In this document: positions 42,006-51,706 of the stretch, piece by piece | Layout of the letters: each line of letters starts with the position of its first letter | Numbering within the stretch: the first letter of the stretch is position 1 | Assembly (NCBI RefSeq): GCF_900177725.1 | Contig: NZ_FXAT01000010.1 | Location: forward strand, 62,001 to 126,000 | DNA: 64,000 nt | Origin: Paraburkholderia susongensis | GTDB lineage: Bacteria > Pseudomonadota > Gammaproteobacteria > Burkholderiales > Burkholderiaceae | Direction: 5' to 3' | Notes under the pieces: model-generated | Database searches by the model: none | Told to the model about the DNA's origin: nothing | The model's input: only the letters and a program-made list of their open reading frames with translations | Position numbers and translations under genes: made by a program

Positions 42006-42856
42006 CAGCGGTTCCCCTCATGAGCGGGTGTCGTCATGGGCGCGGCCTCGAACACAGCGGTGAGAATCTCGAGCCGGCCTTCAAGGAGATTTCGCCCCAG
42101 GTTGGCGGCAAGCTCCGCAAAATCCGGCCCCATCACCACGCCGAGATTGGGTGACGGCGGCAGCCCTGACGCACGCAGTTCGGTGAACCAGGCCTTTGCA
42201 GCCTCGGTGTCGTTTTGCCATGCCAACGTGTGGAAACCCGCTTGTTCGATCGCCGTGCGCGTTGCATCGGCCGTGAGGAGAAAGCTCGTTGCCGGTGTTC
42301 GCGACCATGGAACGGGGTAGTACGGTTCGCTGCCGTTTGCGACGACGTCGAAGATCGCGAACCTGCCGCCTGGTTTCAGTACGCGACGGATCTCCTCGTA
42401 TAGCCGTGTGCGCTCGGCAATGTTCATCGCCACGTGCTGCAGCAATACGGCGTCGAAACAGTTGCTGTCGAAGGGAAGATCCAGTGCGCTGCCGGAGTGG
42501 AACGACACCCGTTCGCCCTGCCCTGTGCGCTGGGTGAGATAGCGTGCGGCCTCCACGAATGGCTCGCTGAGGTCGATACCGGTCACCCGGCAGCCCCGGG
42601 TTGCAGCCAGAAAGCGGGCCGGCCCGCCAACGCCCGAACCCACGTCCAGCACCGACATGTCGGCAGTGATTCCGGCCAGGTGAGCAAGATCGGCGGTGGC
42701 GGCAAGCCCGCGTGTGTGAAAGTGGTCAAGGGCGGCCAGTTGCCGCGGTGTGAGCGGCTGATCCTCCGGCCCAAAGACCGTGAGCGCGACCTTCAACCGC
42801 TCAGTCAGGCCAGTCGCACGATAGTGTTCGCGCGCGCCATCAAGTGCATCAGTCAT
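42005..42856 (-). CDS. SAM-dependent class I methyltransferase
   Basis: This 283-residue methyltransferase has motif I MSVLDVGSGVGGPARFLAATRGCRVTGIDLSEPFVEAARYLTQRTGQ, motif II CFDAVLLQHVAMNI, and EIRRVLKPGGRFAIFDVVANG. It resembles the UbiE/sarcosine-dimethylglycine methyltransferase group. The substrate is unknown. It is the first gene of a three-gene minus-strand operon with two membrane proteins and diverges from a LysR gene. Confidence 0.88.
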   Translation of the reverse strand: MTDALDGAREHYRATGLTERLKVALTVFGPEDQPLTPRQLAALDHFHTRGLAATADLAHLAGITADMSVLDVGSGVGGPARFLAATRGCRVTGIDLSEPFVEAARYLTQRTGQGERVSFHSGSALDLPFDSNCFDAVLLQHVAMNIAERTRLYEEIRRVLKPGGRFAIFDVVANGSEPYYPVPWSRTPATSFLLTADATRTAIEQAGFHTLAWQNDTEAAKAWFTELRASGLPPSPNLGVVMGPDFAELAANLGRNLLEGRLEILTAVFEAAPMTTPAHEGNR

Positions 42857-42882
42857 TGCAAAACTCCTACTCCTGAGTGACA

Positions 42883-42897
42883 GGTACCAGGTGTACC
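42883..42897. promoter_or_regulatory. Candidate LysR box upstream of the methyltransferase gene
   Basis: GGTAC-CAGGT-GTACC is a perfect 5-bp inverted repeat with 5-nt spacing in the 84-nt divergent intergenic region. Its size and position match an LTTR recognition site. Confidence 0.55.
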
Positions 42898-42940
42898 ATC
42901 GTTTTGCGTGAGCGACTATTCATCACAATGTTGACGGGCT

Positions 42941-43912
42941 ATGAAGCAGAACTTCACAGTCAGGCAGGGCGCACTCGATGGCGTGGAAGCGTTCCTGAGC
43001 GTTGCCAGGTATCGCAGTTTTCGCAGGGCGGCGGCGGAGCTCGGGGTGACGCCGTCCGCCATTAGCCAGGCCGTGCGCGTACTCGAAGAGCGCATCGGCG
43101 CAGCGCTGTTCACGCGCACCACGCGTAGCGTTGGCCTGACAGAAGCCGGCGAGCGGTTTCTTTCGCGCGCAAAGCCTGCCTTCGAGGAGCTCGTCGCCGC
43201 CGGCGAGGTGGCGCGCGGACTCGGACAGCGGCCCGCCGGATTGCTGCGTCTCGCAGTGCCGCGCGCGATCGTCCCGCTCCTGCTGGAGCCGCTGATTGCG
43301 TCCTTCTGCAAGGCTTATCCCGAGGTCGAGGTGGAGATTGCCGCAAGCAAGGAGCTGGTCGATCTTGCCGCGGAAGGATTCGACGCGGGCATCCGGCTGG
43401 GCCAGTTCGTCGACGCCGATATGGTCGCGGTGCCGATGACGCCACCGTTTCGTCTCGCTGTCGTTGGCAGTCCTGTCTACCTCGCGGAGCACAGCCGGCC
43501 TGAGCGCCCTGGCGATCTGCGCCAGCACGCATGCTTGCGATGGCGGCGCTCCAACGGCGCGCTCGCGCTATGGTCGTTCAACGACAACGGCCAGGCGATC
43601 GAGATTGCCGTATCCGGCCCGCTCATCGCCAGTGACTTTCCCACCATGCTCGGCGCGGCGATAGAAGGCCTGGGCCTGGCCCAGCTGCCTGAGCCGCTGG
43701 CCGCCGACGGGTTGAAAGCGGGAAAACTGATCCACGTGCTGGAGGCGTACGCGCCGGTGATGCCGGGAGTCTTTCTCTGCTATCCGGGCCGCCGGCAGAT
43801 CATGCCGAAGCTGCGCGCGTTCATCGATCATGTGAAGAGCCGCACGACAGGCGATGGCAAGGTTCCGATACAAGTTGATGCAAAGCGTGCCGGGGCGCGG
43901 AAAAAAGGCTGA
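42941..43912 (+). CDS. LysR-family regulator of the methyltransferase operon
   Basis: This 323-residue LTTR has HTH LDGVEAFLSVARYRSFRRAAAELGVTPSAISQAVRVLEERIGAALFTRTTRSVGLTEAGERFL and the typical effector domain (VDLAAEGFDAGIRLGQFVDADMVAVPM ... RWRRSNGALALWSFNDNGQAIEI), close to the DsdC/GcvA-like CrgA group. It diverges from the methyltransferase operon and probably controls it. The C-terminal VDAKRAGARKKG is a basic tail. Confidence 0.9.
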   Translation: MKQNFTVRQGALDGVEAFLSVARYRSFRRAAAELGVTPSAISQAVRVLEERIGAALFTRTTRSVGLTEAGERFLSRAKPAFEELVAAGEVARGLGQRPAGLLRLAVPRAIVPLLLEPLIASFCKAYPEVEVEIAASKELVDLAAEGFDAGIRLGQFVDADMVAVPMTPPFRLAVVGSPVYLAEHSRPERPGDLRQHACLRWRRSNGALALWSFNDNGQAIEIAVSGPLIASDFPTMLGAAIEGLGLAQLPEPLAADGLKAGKLIHVLEAYAPVMPGVFLCYPGRRQIMPKLRAFIDHVKSRTTGDGKVPIQVDAKRAGARKKG

Positions 43913-43982
43913 TGGCCTGCGCGAATGCCATGCATGGGACCATGCTCGCCCCCACCCGCCACGACACGCCTCTCACGGCCCC

Positions 43983-45695
43983 CTACGGCGCGCCCTTCAC
44001 CTGCTCATGCGGTTTGTCGACGCCCGCCATAATCAGCGCCTCGTGCAGCGTGCCGAAAATGCAGCGCTCCTCGACGATCGGCGTAATCCCGTGCCGATCC
44101 ATGTCCGAGCGCAGATAGCGGTTCACGCGCGCGAAGATCACCTCGATGCCGCTGCGCTTGAGCGACGCGCACAGCTCGCCCACCGAGCGCGCCGCCGAAT
44201 AGTCCAGATCAGTGATCGCGCTCGCGTCGACGACGAACCAGTGCACCGGGTTCGGCGCGTGCTCAATCAGGTTGCGCGTGTCGTCGGAGAAAAAGTGATC
44301 GTTGGCGTAGAACAGATCGGCGCCGAAGCGATAGACGATCAAGCCCGGCGAGGTCTCCATGCCGGGCACCGCCGGCACCGGCACCCATAGCCCGTCGCCG
44401 TTGGGCGCGAGCATCATCGTGTGCGGACGATAGCTGTGCCTCACGTGCCGCAGCAGCGACAGCGCGACCGCCACCAGAATGCCGTGCTCGACGCCGATCA
44501 GCACGACCGCCGCCGCCGTGAACACCGCGAGCGCGAATTCGCCGGGACTTTCGCGGCGAATCGCAAACAGCGACTGCAAATTGACGAGCCCGACCGCGAT
44601 CGTAAACACGATGCTCGCGAGAATACAGTGCGGCAGGTACTGCAGGTAGCGGCTGAAAAACAGCAGCACCACCACCACGACCGCCGCGAAAGCGAGCTGC
44701 GCAAGCTGGCTGCGCGTGCCGGCGCGATCGGCCATCGCGGTCTGCGTCGGGCTGCCGTTGACGACGAACGCTCCCGAGAACGCGGCCGCTGCATTGGCGG
44801 CCGCGATGCCGAGCAGGTCGGCGTTGATGTCGACCGTTTCGTGATAACGCTCGGCGAACACGCGGCTCGCGGCGGCGCTTTGCGCGACGATCATCACGAA
44901 ACAGGACGCGGCGACCGGCACCAGGTCGAGCATCTGCTGCCACGTCACCGACGGAATGCGCAGCGGCGGCAGTCCGCCCGCCACCGGCCCGAGGATCGAG
45001 ATGCCATGCGCGGTGAAATCGAATGCGTCGCTCGCGGCAATGCCCGCCACGACCGCGATCAACGGCACCGGCAGGCGCGGCCAGAAGCGCTTGCTGACGA
45101 GAATCGCGACCACCACGAGCGCCGAAATCGCGAGCGTCGGCAGATGGATCTGTGCGGCGTCGCGCACCACGAGCAGCAGTTGATCGACGCTGCGCGCGGC
45201 GTGCCCGGACAAGCCGAGCATGTCGCCGAGCATGGCGATGCCGACCTGCACGCCGACGCCCGCGAGAAAGCCGACCAGCACGGTGCGCGACAGGAAATCG
45301 GCGAGAAAGCCGAGCTTGAAGATGCGCGCGATGAGCAGCAGCGCGGCGGTGAGCAGCGCGACCATCGCGGCGAGCGCGGCGTATTCGGCGCTCGAGGCGG
45401 GCGCCATCGTCGAGAGCCGGCTCGCGAAAATCGTGGCGGTGGCGGAGTCGGCGGCAACGACCAGATGCCGCGATGCGCCGAAAAACGCAAACGCGACGAG
45501 CGGCAGGAAAACGGTGTAAAGCCCGGTGACGGCGGGCATGCCGGCAATGCGCGCGTAGCCGAGCACCTGCGGAATGTCCATCGACGCAAGCTGCACGCCG
45601 GCCAGCGCATCGCGCGCTGCCGCGGCCGGGCTCAAAGGAAGAACGCCTTTTAGCACGCTGAAGCGTGCCGTCATCTTCACCAGAAAATCTCGCAT
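43983..45695 (-). CDS. SulP-family anion transporter with STAS domain
   Basis: This 570-residue SLC26/SulP transporter has an N-terminal motif AARDALAGVQLASMDIPQVLGYARIAGMPAVTGLYTVFLPLVAFAFFGASRHLVVAADSATATIFAS and about 12-14 helices, then a cytoplasmic STAS domain from about residue 440 (GLIVYRFGADLFYANDHFFSDDTRNLIEHAPNPVHWFVVDASAITDLDYSAARSVGELCASLKRSGIEVIFARVN). It may carry sulfate, bicarbonate or a dicarboxylate; no partner gene narrows this. Confidence 0.9.
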   Translation of the reverse strand: MRDFLVKMTARFSVLKGVLPLSPAAAARDALAGVQLASMDIPQVLGYARIAGMPAVTGLYTVFLPLVAFAFFGASRHLVVAADSATATIFASRLSTMAPASSAEYAALAAMVALLTAALLLIARIFKLGFLADFLSRTVLVGFLAGVGVQVGIAMLGDMLGLSGHAARSVDQLLLVVRDAAQIHLPTLAISALVVVAILVSKRFWPRLPVPLIAVVAGIAASDAFDFTAHGISILGPVAGGLPPLRIPSVTWQQMLDLVPVAASCFVMIVAQSAAASRVFAERYHETVDINADLLGIAAANAAAAFSGAFVVNGSPTQTAMADRAGTRSQLAQLAFAAVVVVVLLFFSRYLQYLPHCILASIVFTIAVGLVNLQSLFAIRRESPGEFALAVFTAAAVVLIGVEHGILVAVALSLLRHVRHSYRPHTMMLAPNGDGLWVPVPAVPGMETSPGLIVYRFGADLFYANDHFFSDDTRNLIEHAPNPVHWFVVDASAITDLDYSAARSVGELCASLKRSGIEVIFARVNRYLRSDMDRHGITPIVEERCIFGTLHEALIMAGVDKPHEQVKGAP

Positions 45696-46192
45696 ACGCG
45701 ATGCAGCCCTCTAACAAAAGGTTATCGCGCATCGTGCCGTGAGTCGGCACGCAAAGGCAAGACTTGACTGATGTTCAGATGGACTACCGGAAAAACGGAA
45801 AACAGGAAAGCAGATCGAAAGAAAACAAACGACTTGCTAACTGGAAGCTAACTACAAACGAAACTCTTCCCGGCGCCGCCGCGAAGAAAACAGACTTGAG
45901 GATTTAACGTTTGAAGTGTCCTGTCTGCGGATCCACATGACTCGCAAAACCAAACAGCGCAGCGATGCAGATAGGACAGGCGATCAGAAAGACAGCCAAC
46001 ATGACACGCACCCCGTAACAGATTATTACGGAAAAGTTTAAGGGATTTGTACGCGAATTGAATGAGGGAAAACCGCAAAGCACCATTGCAAAAGATTACA
46101 TAAATCTTAACGAAAGGCGGTGACGACGCTTGGGGAAAACAGAAAAACGCGGAAAACGATGCGTAAAAACCAACGCTTCCGGCGTGCGCCCG
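45696..46192. other. Intergenic region with one possible small gene
   Basis: This is a 497-nt gap between the SulP and LacI genes, less GC-rich than the flanks. Apart from a 32-codon membrane peptide frame at 45904-46002 on the minus strand, nothing was recognised. It should include the SulP promoter. Confidence 0.5.
45904..46002 (-). CDS. Possible small membrane peptide
   Basis: A 32-codon frame encodes MLAVFLIACPICIAALFGFASHVDPQTGHFKR: one hydrophobic segment followed by a short polar tail. A GGGGTG sequence lies 7-8 nt upstream. The composition is more like a real single-pass peptide than random translation, but no homologue can be confirmed from sequence alone. Confidence 0.4.
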   Translation of the reverse strand: MLAVFLIACPICIAALFGFASHVDPQTGHFKR

Positions 46193-47233
46193 TCACCGCG
46201 GCTTCTTCTTCGCCTCCGGCGCCGGCCCCACCGACTCGCGCATCGTCACGCTCACCGGAAACTCGCGGAAAATCTCCCACGTGGTCTGGTAGCACTGATT
46301 GACGAGCCAGCGCACCGCGTTCTGCGTCAGCTCCGCGATCGGAATATGGACCGACGTGAGCCCCGGCGCCGCATACGCTGCCGAGTAATCGTCGTCGTAG
46401 CCGATCACCGAAATGTCGTTCGGCACCGAAATGCCCGCCTGATGAAAACGCGCGAGCACGCTCACCGCCATCGTGTCGTTCGCGCAAAAGAGGCCCGTCA
46501 CGCGCCGCTTCGAATCGAGCAGCTTCTGCGCGGCCGCATAGCCGCCTTCGGGTGAGAAGTCCGATTCGATCAGCGTGACGTCGTCGCGCGCAATGCCGGC
46601 GCGCGCGAGTTCGGCGAAAAAGCCGTCGATCCGTATCACGTTGTCCGACGCGGTGGACGGTCCGGAAATCACCGCGATCTCGCGATGCCCATGATCGAGC
46701 AGCGTGCGCGCGGCCAGTTCGCCGCCGCGCCAATGGTCCGCGGAGAACGACGCTTCCGGCAACTGCTCGAACGCGCGGTTGAGAAACACCATCTTCGGGT
46801 GCATCCGATGCAGCATGATCAGGTCTTCGTCATGCAGATCGTGGCTGATGACGACCACGCCGTCGCAATCGCGGCCGATCAGAAAGCGCACCGCCTCGAT
46901 CGCCTGCTCGCGCGGCGACACTTCTCCGCAGCCGGTCGCGACCACCACATGGCGGTGCACCGCGCGCAGCTCGGTGTCGGTCTGCTTCAGAATCGTGCCG
47001 TAGTAGGAGCCGAAAAAAGTCGGCACGAAGATGCCGATGATGCCGAGCTGCTGCGTCGCCATCGCCCGGCCGATCGACGACGGGCGGAAGTTCAGCGCCT
47101 CGATCGCCGCTTTCACGCGAGCGGCGGCATCGGCTGAAATCGGTCCTTTACCGGAAATGGCTCGTGAGGCGGTCGACATGCCCACGCCGGCCAGTTCCGC
47201 GACGTCCTTGAGTGTAGCCACGCGGTTCTCCAT
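46193..47233 (-). CDS. LacI-family repressor of the beta-glucoside operon
   Basis: This 346-residue regulator has a LacI HTH (TLKDVAELAGVGMSTASRAISGKGPISADAAARVKAAIEALNFRPSSIGRAMAT) and a periplasmic-binding-protein-like sugar domain (GLFCANDTMAVSVLARFHQAGISVPNDISVIGYDDDYSAAYAAPGLTSVHIP). The ATG at 47233 is chosen with AAGG upstream. It is the last gene of the sugar operon; an 18-bp palindrome upstream of the GH1 gene is the likely operator. Confidence 0.92.
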   Translation of the reverse strand: MENRVATLKDVAELAGVGMSTASRAISGKGPISADAAARVKAAIEALNFRPSSIGRAMATQQLGIIGIFVPTFFGSYYGTILKQTDTELRAVHRHVVVATGCGEVSPREQAIEAVRFLIGRDCDGVVVISHDLHDEDLIMLHRMHPKMVFLNRAFEQLPEASFSADHWRGGELAARTLLDHGHREIAVISGPSTASDNVIRIDGFFAELARAGIARDDVTLIESDFSPEGGYAAAQKLLDSKRRVTGLFCANDTMAVSVLARFHQAGISVPNDISVIGYDDDYSAAYAAPGLTSVHIPIAELTQNAVRWLVNQCYQTTWEIFREFPVSVTMRESVGPAPEAKKKPR

Positions 47234-47278
47234 CAAGCCTTGTTTCGACGAGCCGCCTTGCGCGTTCGCTGTGCGGCG

Positions 47279-48454
47279 TTACAGGCGCGCGCCGCCCGCT
47301 TCGTCGAACAGCGAGACATGCGCGGCGTCGAGCGAAAACGCCACGGTGTCGCCTTCCGCGAGCGGCGCTTTGGTCTGGTCGATCGACGCGATCTGCTCGC
47401 CATGATAGTCGAGCCAGATCACGCGGTGGTTGCCCATCGGCTCCACCAGCGAAACTTTTGCGCGCTCGCTCCCTGCTTCGGCGACGTGCACGTCTTCGGC
47501 GCGCACGCCGAGCACGCACGTCTGCCCTTGCACCGGCGCTTCGCTGAATGCGTACGACGATACGTCGAGCCGCCAGTGAGCGGTGCAAAACTGAACCGCG
47601 CCGTCGCGTAGCTCGAGCGTGCCCTTGAGCAGATTCATCGCGGGCGAGCCGAGGAACGTCGCGACGAACAGGTTGTTCGGGCGCGCGTAGACCTCGGCGG
47701 GCGTGCCGAACTGCTGGATCACGCCGCCGCGCATCACCGCCATGCGGGTCGCGAGCGTCATCGCTTCGACCTGGTCGTGCGTCACGTAGATCATCGTCGC
47801 GCCGAGCCGCTGATGCAGCTGCTTCAGCTCGCGGCGCAATTCGGTGCGCAGCTTCGCGTCGAGATTCGACAGCGGTTCGTCGAACAGGAACACGTCGGCT
47901 TCACGCACGATCGCGCGGCCGATGGCGACGCGTTGCCGCTGTCCGCCCGACAGTTGCGCCGGCTTGCGTTTGAGCAGCGGCCCGAGTTGCAGCATCTCGG
48001 AGGCGCGCGCGACGCGGCGCGCGATTTCCGCCTTCGGCGTGCCGTTGATGCGCAGCGCGAACGACAGGTTGCGCTCGACGCTCATCGTCGGATACAGCGC
48101 GTATGACTGGAACACGAGCGCGATGCGGCGATCCTTCGGGTCGGCCCACGTCATGTCCTCGCCGGCGATCTCGATGCTGCCGTCGCTCACGTCGATCAGC
48201 CCCGCGATGCTGTGCAGCAGCGTGGACTTGCCGCAGCCCGACGGCCCGAGCAGCACGACGAACTCGCCCGCGAGCACGTCGAGATCGAGGTTTTCGATCA
48301 CCGTGTTCGAGCCGAGGCGGATCGTCAGATTGCGGATCGCGACGTTGGCCGGCTGCGCGAGCGCCGCCGCATCCGCGCCTGCTCTTTCACCCGCCGTTGC
48401 ACCGGGCGCGCCGGCCGCATCGGCGACATTCATCGTATTAGCCACGTTTGCCAT
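47279..48454 (-). CDS. Sugar ABC transporter ATP-binding protein (MalK/UgpC type)
   Basis: This 391-residue CUT1 ATPase has Walker A GPSGCGKST, Q-loop FQSYALYPTMSVERNL, signature LSGGQRQRVAIGRAI, Walker B VFLFDEPLSNLDAKLR and switch YVTHDQVEAMTL. The C-terminal TOBE/MalK regulatory domain follows. An Ala-rich extension of about 35 residues precedes the first beta strand and has no counterpart in MalK. It follows the permease genes by 3 nt. Confidence 0.93.
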   Translation of the reverse strand: MANVANTMNVADAAGAPGATAGERAGADAAALAQPANVAIRNLTIRLGSNTVIENLDLDVLAGEFVVLLGPSGCGKSTLLHSIAGLIDVSDGSIEIAGEDMTWADPKDRRIALVFQSYALYPTMSVERNLSFALRINGTPKAEIARRVARASEMLQLGPLLKRKPAQLSGGQRQRVAIGRAIVREADVFLFDEPLSNLDAKLRTELRRELKQLHQRLGATMIYVTHDQVEAMTLATRMAVMRGGVIQQFGTPAEVYARPNNLFVATFLGSPAMNLLKGTLELRDGAVQFCTAHWRLDVSSYAFSEAPVQGQTCVLGVRAEDVHVAEAGSERAKVSLVEPMGNHRVIWLDYHGEQIASIDQTKAPLAEGDTVAFSLDAAHVSLFDEAGGARL

Positions 48455-48457
48455 GCC

Positions 48458-49375
48458 CTACCCCTTGACGGCGCCCGACGCAATGCCGCGCACGAACCAG
48501 CGGCCTGAAATGAAGTAGACCGCGAGCGGCACCATCGACGTCAGAATGGTCGCCGCCATGTTGACGTTGTAAAGCCGCTCGCCGGTCGTCGTGTTGATGA
48601 TGTTGTTCAGCTGCACCGTCATCGGCAGGTTCTTCGTGCCGGCGAACACGAGGCCCAGAATGAAGTCGTTCCAGATGTTCGTGACCTGCATGATGAGCGC
48701 GACGACGATGATCGGCGTCGACATCGGCAGCATCAGCTGAAAGAAGATGCGCCAGAAGCTGCCGCCGTCGATGCGCGCGGCCTTGAACAGCTCCTGCGGA
48801 ATCGACGCGTAGTAGTTGCGGAACAGCAGCGTCATCACCGGCATGCCGAAGATCGTATGAATCACGACGATGCCCGGCAGCGAGCTGAACAGATGCACGC
48901 TCGCGAGCACGCGCACGAGCGGATAGACCATCACCTGCACCGGAATGAACGCGCCCATCAGCAGCACGCCGAACAGCAGGCCCGCGCCGCGCGGCCGCCA
49001 GAACGACAGCGCATAGCCGTTCACCGCGCCGACCATGATCGACAGCACCGTACTCGGCACGACGATGCGCACCGAGTTCCAGAAGCCCACGCGAATGCCG
49101 TTGCAGTCGAGCCCGGTGCAAGCGGATTGCCAGGCGGCGCTCCATGCGTCGAGCGTGAAATGCGCCGGAAAGGCAAGCAGATTGCCGAGGCGAATCTCGC
49201 TCATCGGCTTCACCGACGTGACCAGCATCACGTAGAGCGGCAGCAGAAAGAACGCGGCCGCGGTGAGCAGAAACGCGTAGATGCCGAGGCGCGCCGGCGA
49301 AAACACCGCACGGCGAGGCCGTGCCGGCGCGCGGTGCGCAGCGCCGCCTCTGAGCGTGGTATGACTCGTGTTCAT
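48458..49375 (-). CDS. Sugar ABC transporter permease (MalG type)
   Basis: This 305-residue CUT1 permease has six helices and EAA loop NYYASIPQELFKAARIDGGSFWRIFFQLMLPMSTPIIVVALIMQ. The ATG at 49375 overlaps the end of the first permease gene (ATGA). The open frame continues much further upstream only as a shadow of that gene. It pairs with the MalF-type permease. Confidence 0.93.
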   Translation of the reverse strand: MNTSHTTLRGGAAHRAPARPRRAVFSPARLGIYAFLLTAAAFFLLPLYVMLVTSVKPMSEIRLGNLLAFPAHFTLDAWSAAWQSACTGLDCNGIRVGFWNSVRIVVPSTVLSIMVGAVNGYALSFWRPRGAGLLFGVLLMGAFIPVQVMVYPLVRVLASVHLFSSLPGIVVIHTIFGMPVMTLLFRNYYASIPQELFKAARIDGGSFWRIFFQLMLPMSTPIIVVALIMQVTNIWNDFILGLVFAGTKNLPMTVQLNNIINTTTGERLYNVNMAATILTSMVPLAVYFISGRWFVRGIASGAVKG

Positions 49376-50340
49376 CCCCTCTCCCCACGCAGCGCCGCGC
49401 GGCTGCGCGCATAGAAGAACGGCGCGAGAATCGCGAGCACGGTCGCGAGCAGAACGATCGACGCCGCCGACGCGAGACCGATGTTCGCGCGCCCGAACAG
49501 GTAATCCATGATGAATTTGGCCGGCACTTCGCTCGCGGTGCCGGGGCCGCCTTGCGTCATTGCCACCACGGCGTCGTAAAGCTTCACGACCATCACGAAC
49601 AGCAGCACGAACGCGGTCGAGATCGACGGCCCGAGCATCGGCACGACGATGCTCGCATACACGCGCCAGCGCGGAATGCCGTCGATGCGCGCGGCCTTCC
49701 ACAGTTCTTCGTCGATGCCGCGCAGGCCCGCGAGCATGAGCGCCATCACGAGCCCCGAGGCCTGCCACACGGTCGCAATCACGATCGTGTAGATGACCCA
49801 GTCCTGATCGACGATCCAGTCGAAGCGCGCATGCGTGAAGCCGATTCTGTGCAGCACCTGCTGCGCGCCGAGTTCGGGATTGAGAATCCACTGCCAGACG
49901 AGCCCGGTCGCGACGAACGACATCGCATACGGATAGAGAAACACCGTGCGCAACGCGCCTTCGGCAACGACGCGCTGATCGATGAAGATCGCCAGCAGCA
50001 GACCGATCACCATGCACGCGACGATGAAGCACGCGCCATAGATCACGATGTTCTGCAGCGACACGAGCCAGCGGTCGTTGTTGAAGAGCCGCGCGTATTG
50101 CGTGAGCCCCGCGAAGTCGTTCGAGGGAAACGTGTGCGAATTGCTGAGCGACACGCGCGCGGTCCAGACCATCGTGCCGAGATACGCGAACACGACGGTC
50201 ACGAGCATCGGCAGCAAGGCCAGCCAGACCGCGATCGAAAACCGCCGTTTCAGCGGCTTGTTTTGCGGCCCGTTGCGAGACTGGCCACGCCTCTCGCCGT
50301 GCGACTTCGAACCATCCGCTGGCAGCTTGAGCGCGTGCAT
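49372..50340 (-). CDS. Sugar ABC transporter permease (MalF type)
   Basis: This 322-residue CUT1 permease has an Arg/Lys-rich N-terminal tail (MHALKLPADGSKSHGERRGQSRNGPQNKPLKRR), six helices, and EAA loop GLRGIDEELWKAARIDGIPRWRVYASIVVPMLGPSISTAFVLLF. It follows the binding-protein gene by 8 nt. Confidence 0.92.
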   Translation of the reverse strand: MHALKLPADGSKSHGERRGQSRNGPQNKPLKRRFSIAVWLALLPMLVTVVFAYLGTMVWTARVSLSNSHTFPSNDFAGLTQYARLFNNDRWLVSLQNIVIYGACFIVACMVIGLLLAIFIDQRVVAEGALRTVFLYPYAMSFVATGLVWQWILNPELGAQQVLHRIGFTHARFDWIVDQDWVIYTIVIATVWQASGLVMALMLAGLRGIDEELWKAARIDGIPRWRVYASIVVPMLGPSISTAFVLLFVMVVKLYDAVVAMTQGGPGTASEVPAKFIMDYLFGRANIGLASAASIVLLATVLAILAPFFYARSRAALRGERG

Positions 50341-50348
50341 GGCGGCGC

Positions 50349-51584
50349 CTAGCCCTTCAGCGCGCTGGCGAACGCTTTCTGCGCGTCTTCAACCGACTCG
50401 TTCTTGTTCCAGAAGTTCGTCACGACGTCGGTCAGCGCGCCCTGTTCATCGGGCGTGAGCAGCATTTCCGGATTCGGCAGCTGACGCGACTTGTCCTTCA
50501 TGATCGCGATGCCCTCCTTCGCGCAGATGTCGAGGCTGCTGTCGTCCACGTCGGGACGGATCGGAATCGAGCCTTTCTTCGCGCTGAACGCGACCTGCGC
50601 GGACGGCGAGGTCATGACCGTGGCGAGCAGGTTTTGCGCCTTGATCGCCGACGCGTTGTCGGTCTTCGGGAACACGAACACGTCGCCCGCGACGAGATAC
50701 GGCGAATGCGGACCGAAACCCGGGAAGCAGCCGAAGTCCTTGCCGGCCGTCTGGTTGGCCGCCGAGAATTCGCCCTTCGCCCAGTCGCCCATGATCTGCA
50801 CGCCCGCCTTGCCCGAAGTCACGAGCGCGGTCGCATCGTTCCAGTTGCGTCCCGGCGAGCCCGGATCGACGAAATCGTGCAACCGCTTGAACGACACGAG
50901 CACCTTTTTGAAGGCATCGGATTTCACCGCGTTCTGATCGTGATCGCGATAGACCTTCATATAGAGGTCGGGGCCGCCCACGTCGGCGAACACCGCGTCG
51001 AACGTGATCTTCTCCTGCCACGGCTGGCCGCCGAACGCGAGCGGAATCACGCCCGCGGCCTTGAGCTTGCCGAGATCGGCGATGAACTCGTCATAGCTCT
51101 TCGGCTCGCTCGTGATGCCCGCTTTCTGGAACACCGGCTTCGAGTAGAAATACCAGGCCGGCATGTGAATGTCGACCGGCGCGGCGTAGTAATGCCCCTT
51201 CACGCGGATGCTGTCGAGAATCGACTGCGGAAAAATCGCGTTCCAGTTCTCCTTCGCGGCAACGGCGTCGACGTTGTTGAGCATGCCCTGATCGATCAGG
51301 TCGTGAAACTGCTTGGACGTATTGAACTGCGCGGCCGTGGGCGGATCGCCGCCGACGATCCGGTTGATCGCGGTCGAGCGCGCCTGGTCCGCGCCCGCGA
51401 CCGCGTTGTCGATCCACTGACCGCCGGCCTTATCGTATGCATCGGCAAACTGGCGAATCGCCGCCGATTCACCGCCCGAGGTCCACCAGTGAATCACGTT
51501 GGCCTTCAGCGGCTCCGCGTGCGCGACGACACCGTAGAACGCCAGTGCCGCGACCACGCCTCGCAAGACCATTCTGCTGTTCAT
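50349..51584 (-). CDS. Sugar ABC transporter substrate-binding protein
   Basis: This 411-residue family-1 solute-binding protein has signal peptide MNSRMVLRGVVAALAFYGVVAHA and mature opening EPLKANVIHWWTSGGESAAIRQFADAYDKAGGQWIDNAVAGADQARSTAINRIVGGDPPTAAQFN, like glucose/mannose-type CUT1 binders. GGAGGAGA lies upstream of the ATG. It is encoded just downstream of a GH1 beta-glucosidase gene, so glucose or a beta-glucoside such as cellobiose is a likely ligand. Confidence 0.92.
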   Translation of the reverse strand: MNSRMVLRGVVAALAFYGVVAHAEPLKANVIHWWTSGGESAAIRQFADAYDKAGGQWIDNAVAGADQARSTAINRIVGGDPPTAAQFNTSKQFHDLIDQGMLNNVDAVAAKENWNAIFPQSILDSIRVKGHYYAAPVDIHMPAWYFYSKPVFQKAGITSEPKSYDEFIADLGKLKAAGVIPLAFGGQPWQEKITFDAVFADVGGPDLYMKVYRDHDQNAVKSDAFKKVLVSFKRLHDFVDPGSPGRNWNDATALVTSGKAGVQIMGDWAKGEFSAANQTAGKDFGCFPGFGPHSPYLVAGDVFVFPKTDNASAIKAQNLLATVMTSPSAQVAFSAKKGSIPIRPDVDDSSLDICAKEGIAIMKDKSRQLPNPEMLLTPDEQGALTDVVTNFWNKNESVEDAQKAFASALKG

Positions 51585-51706
51585 TACGTCTCCTCCGGGC
51601 TCGCCGCCCGTGTGTCAAGTCCGATGTGTCAAGTCCCGTCCATCAAGTCGAAAGACAAACCAGCTCCACGCGGCTTCACCTCATTGCCGCGTCGTTCTTA
51701 TCGTGG

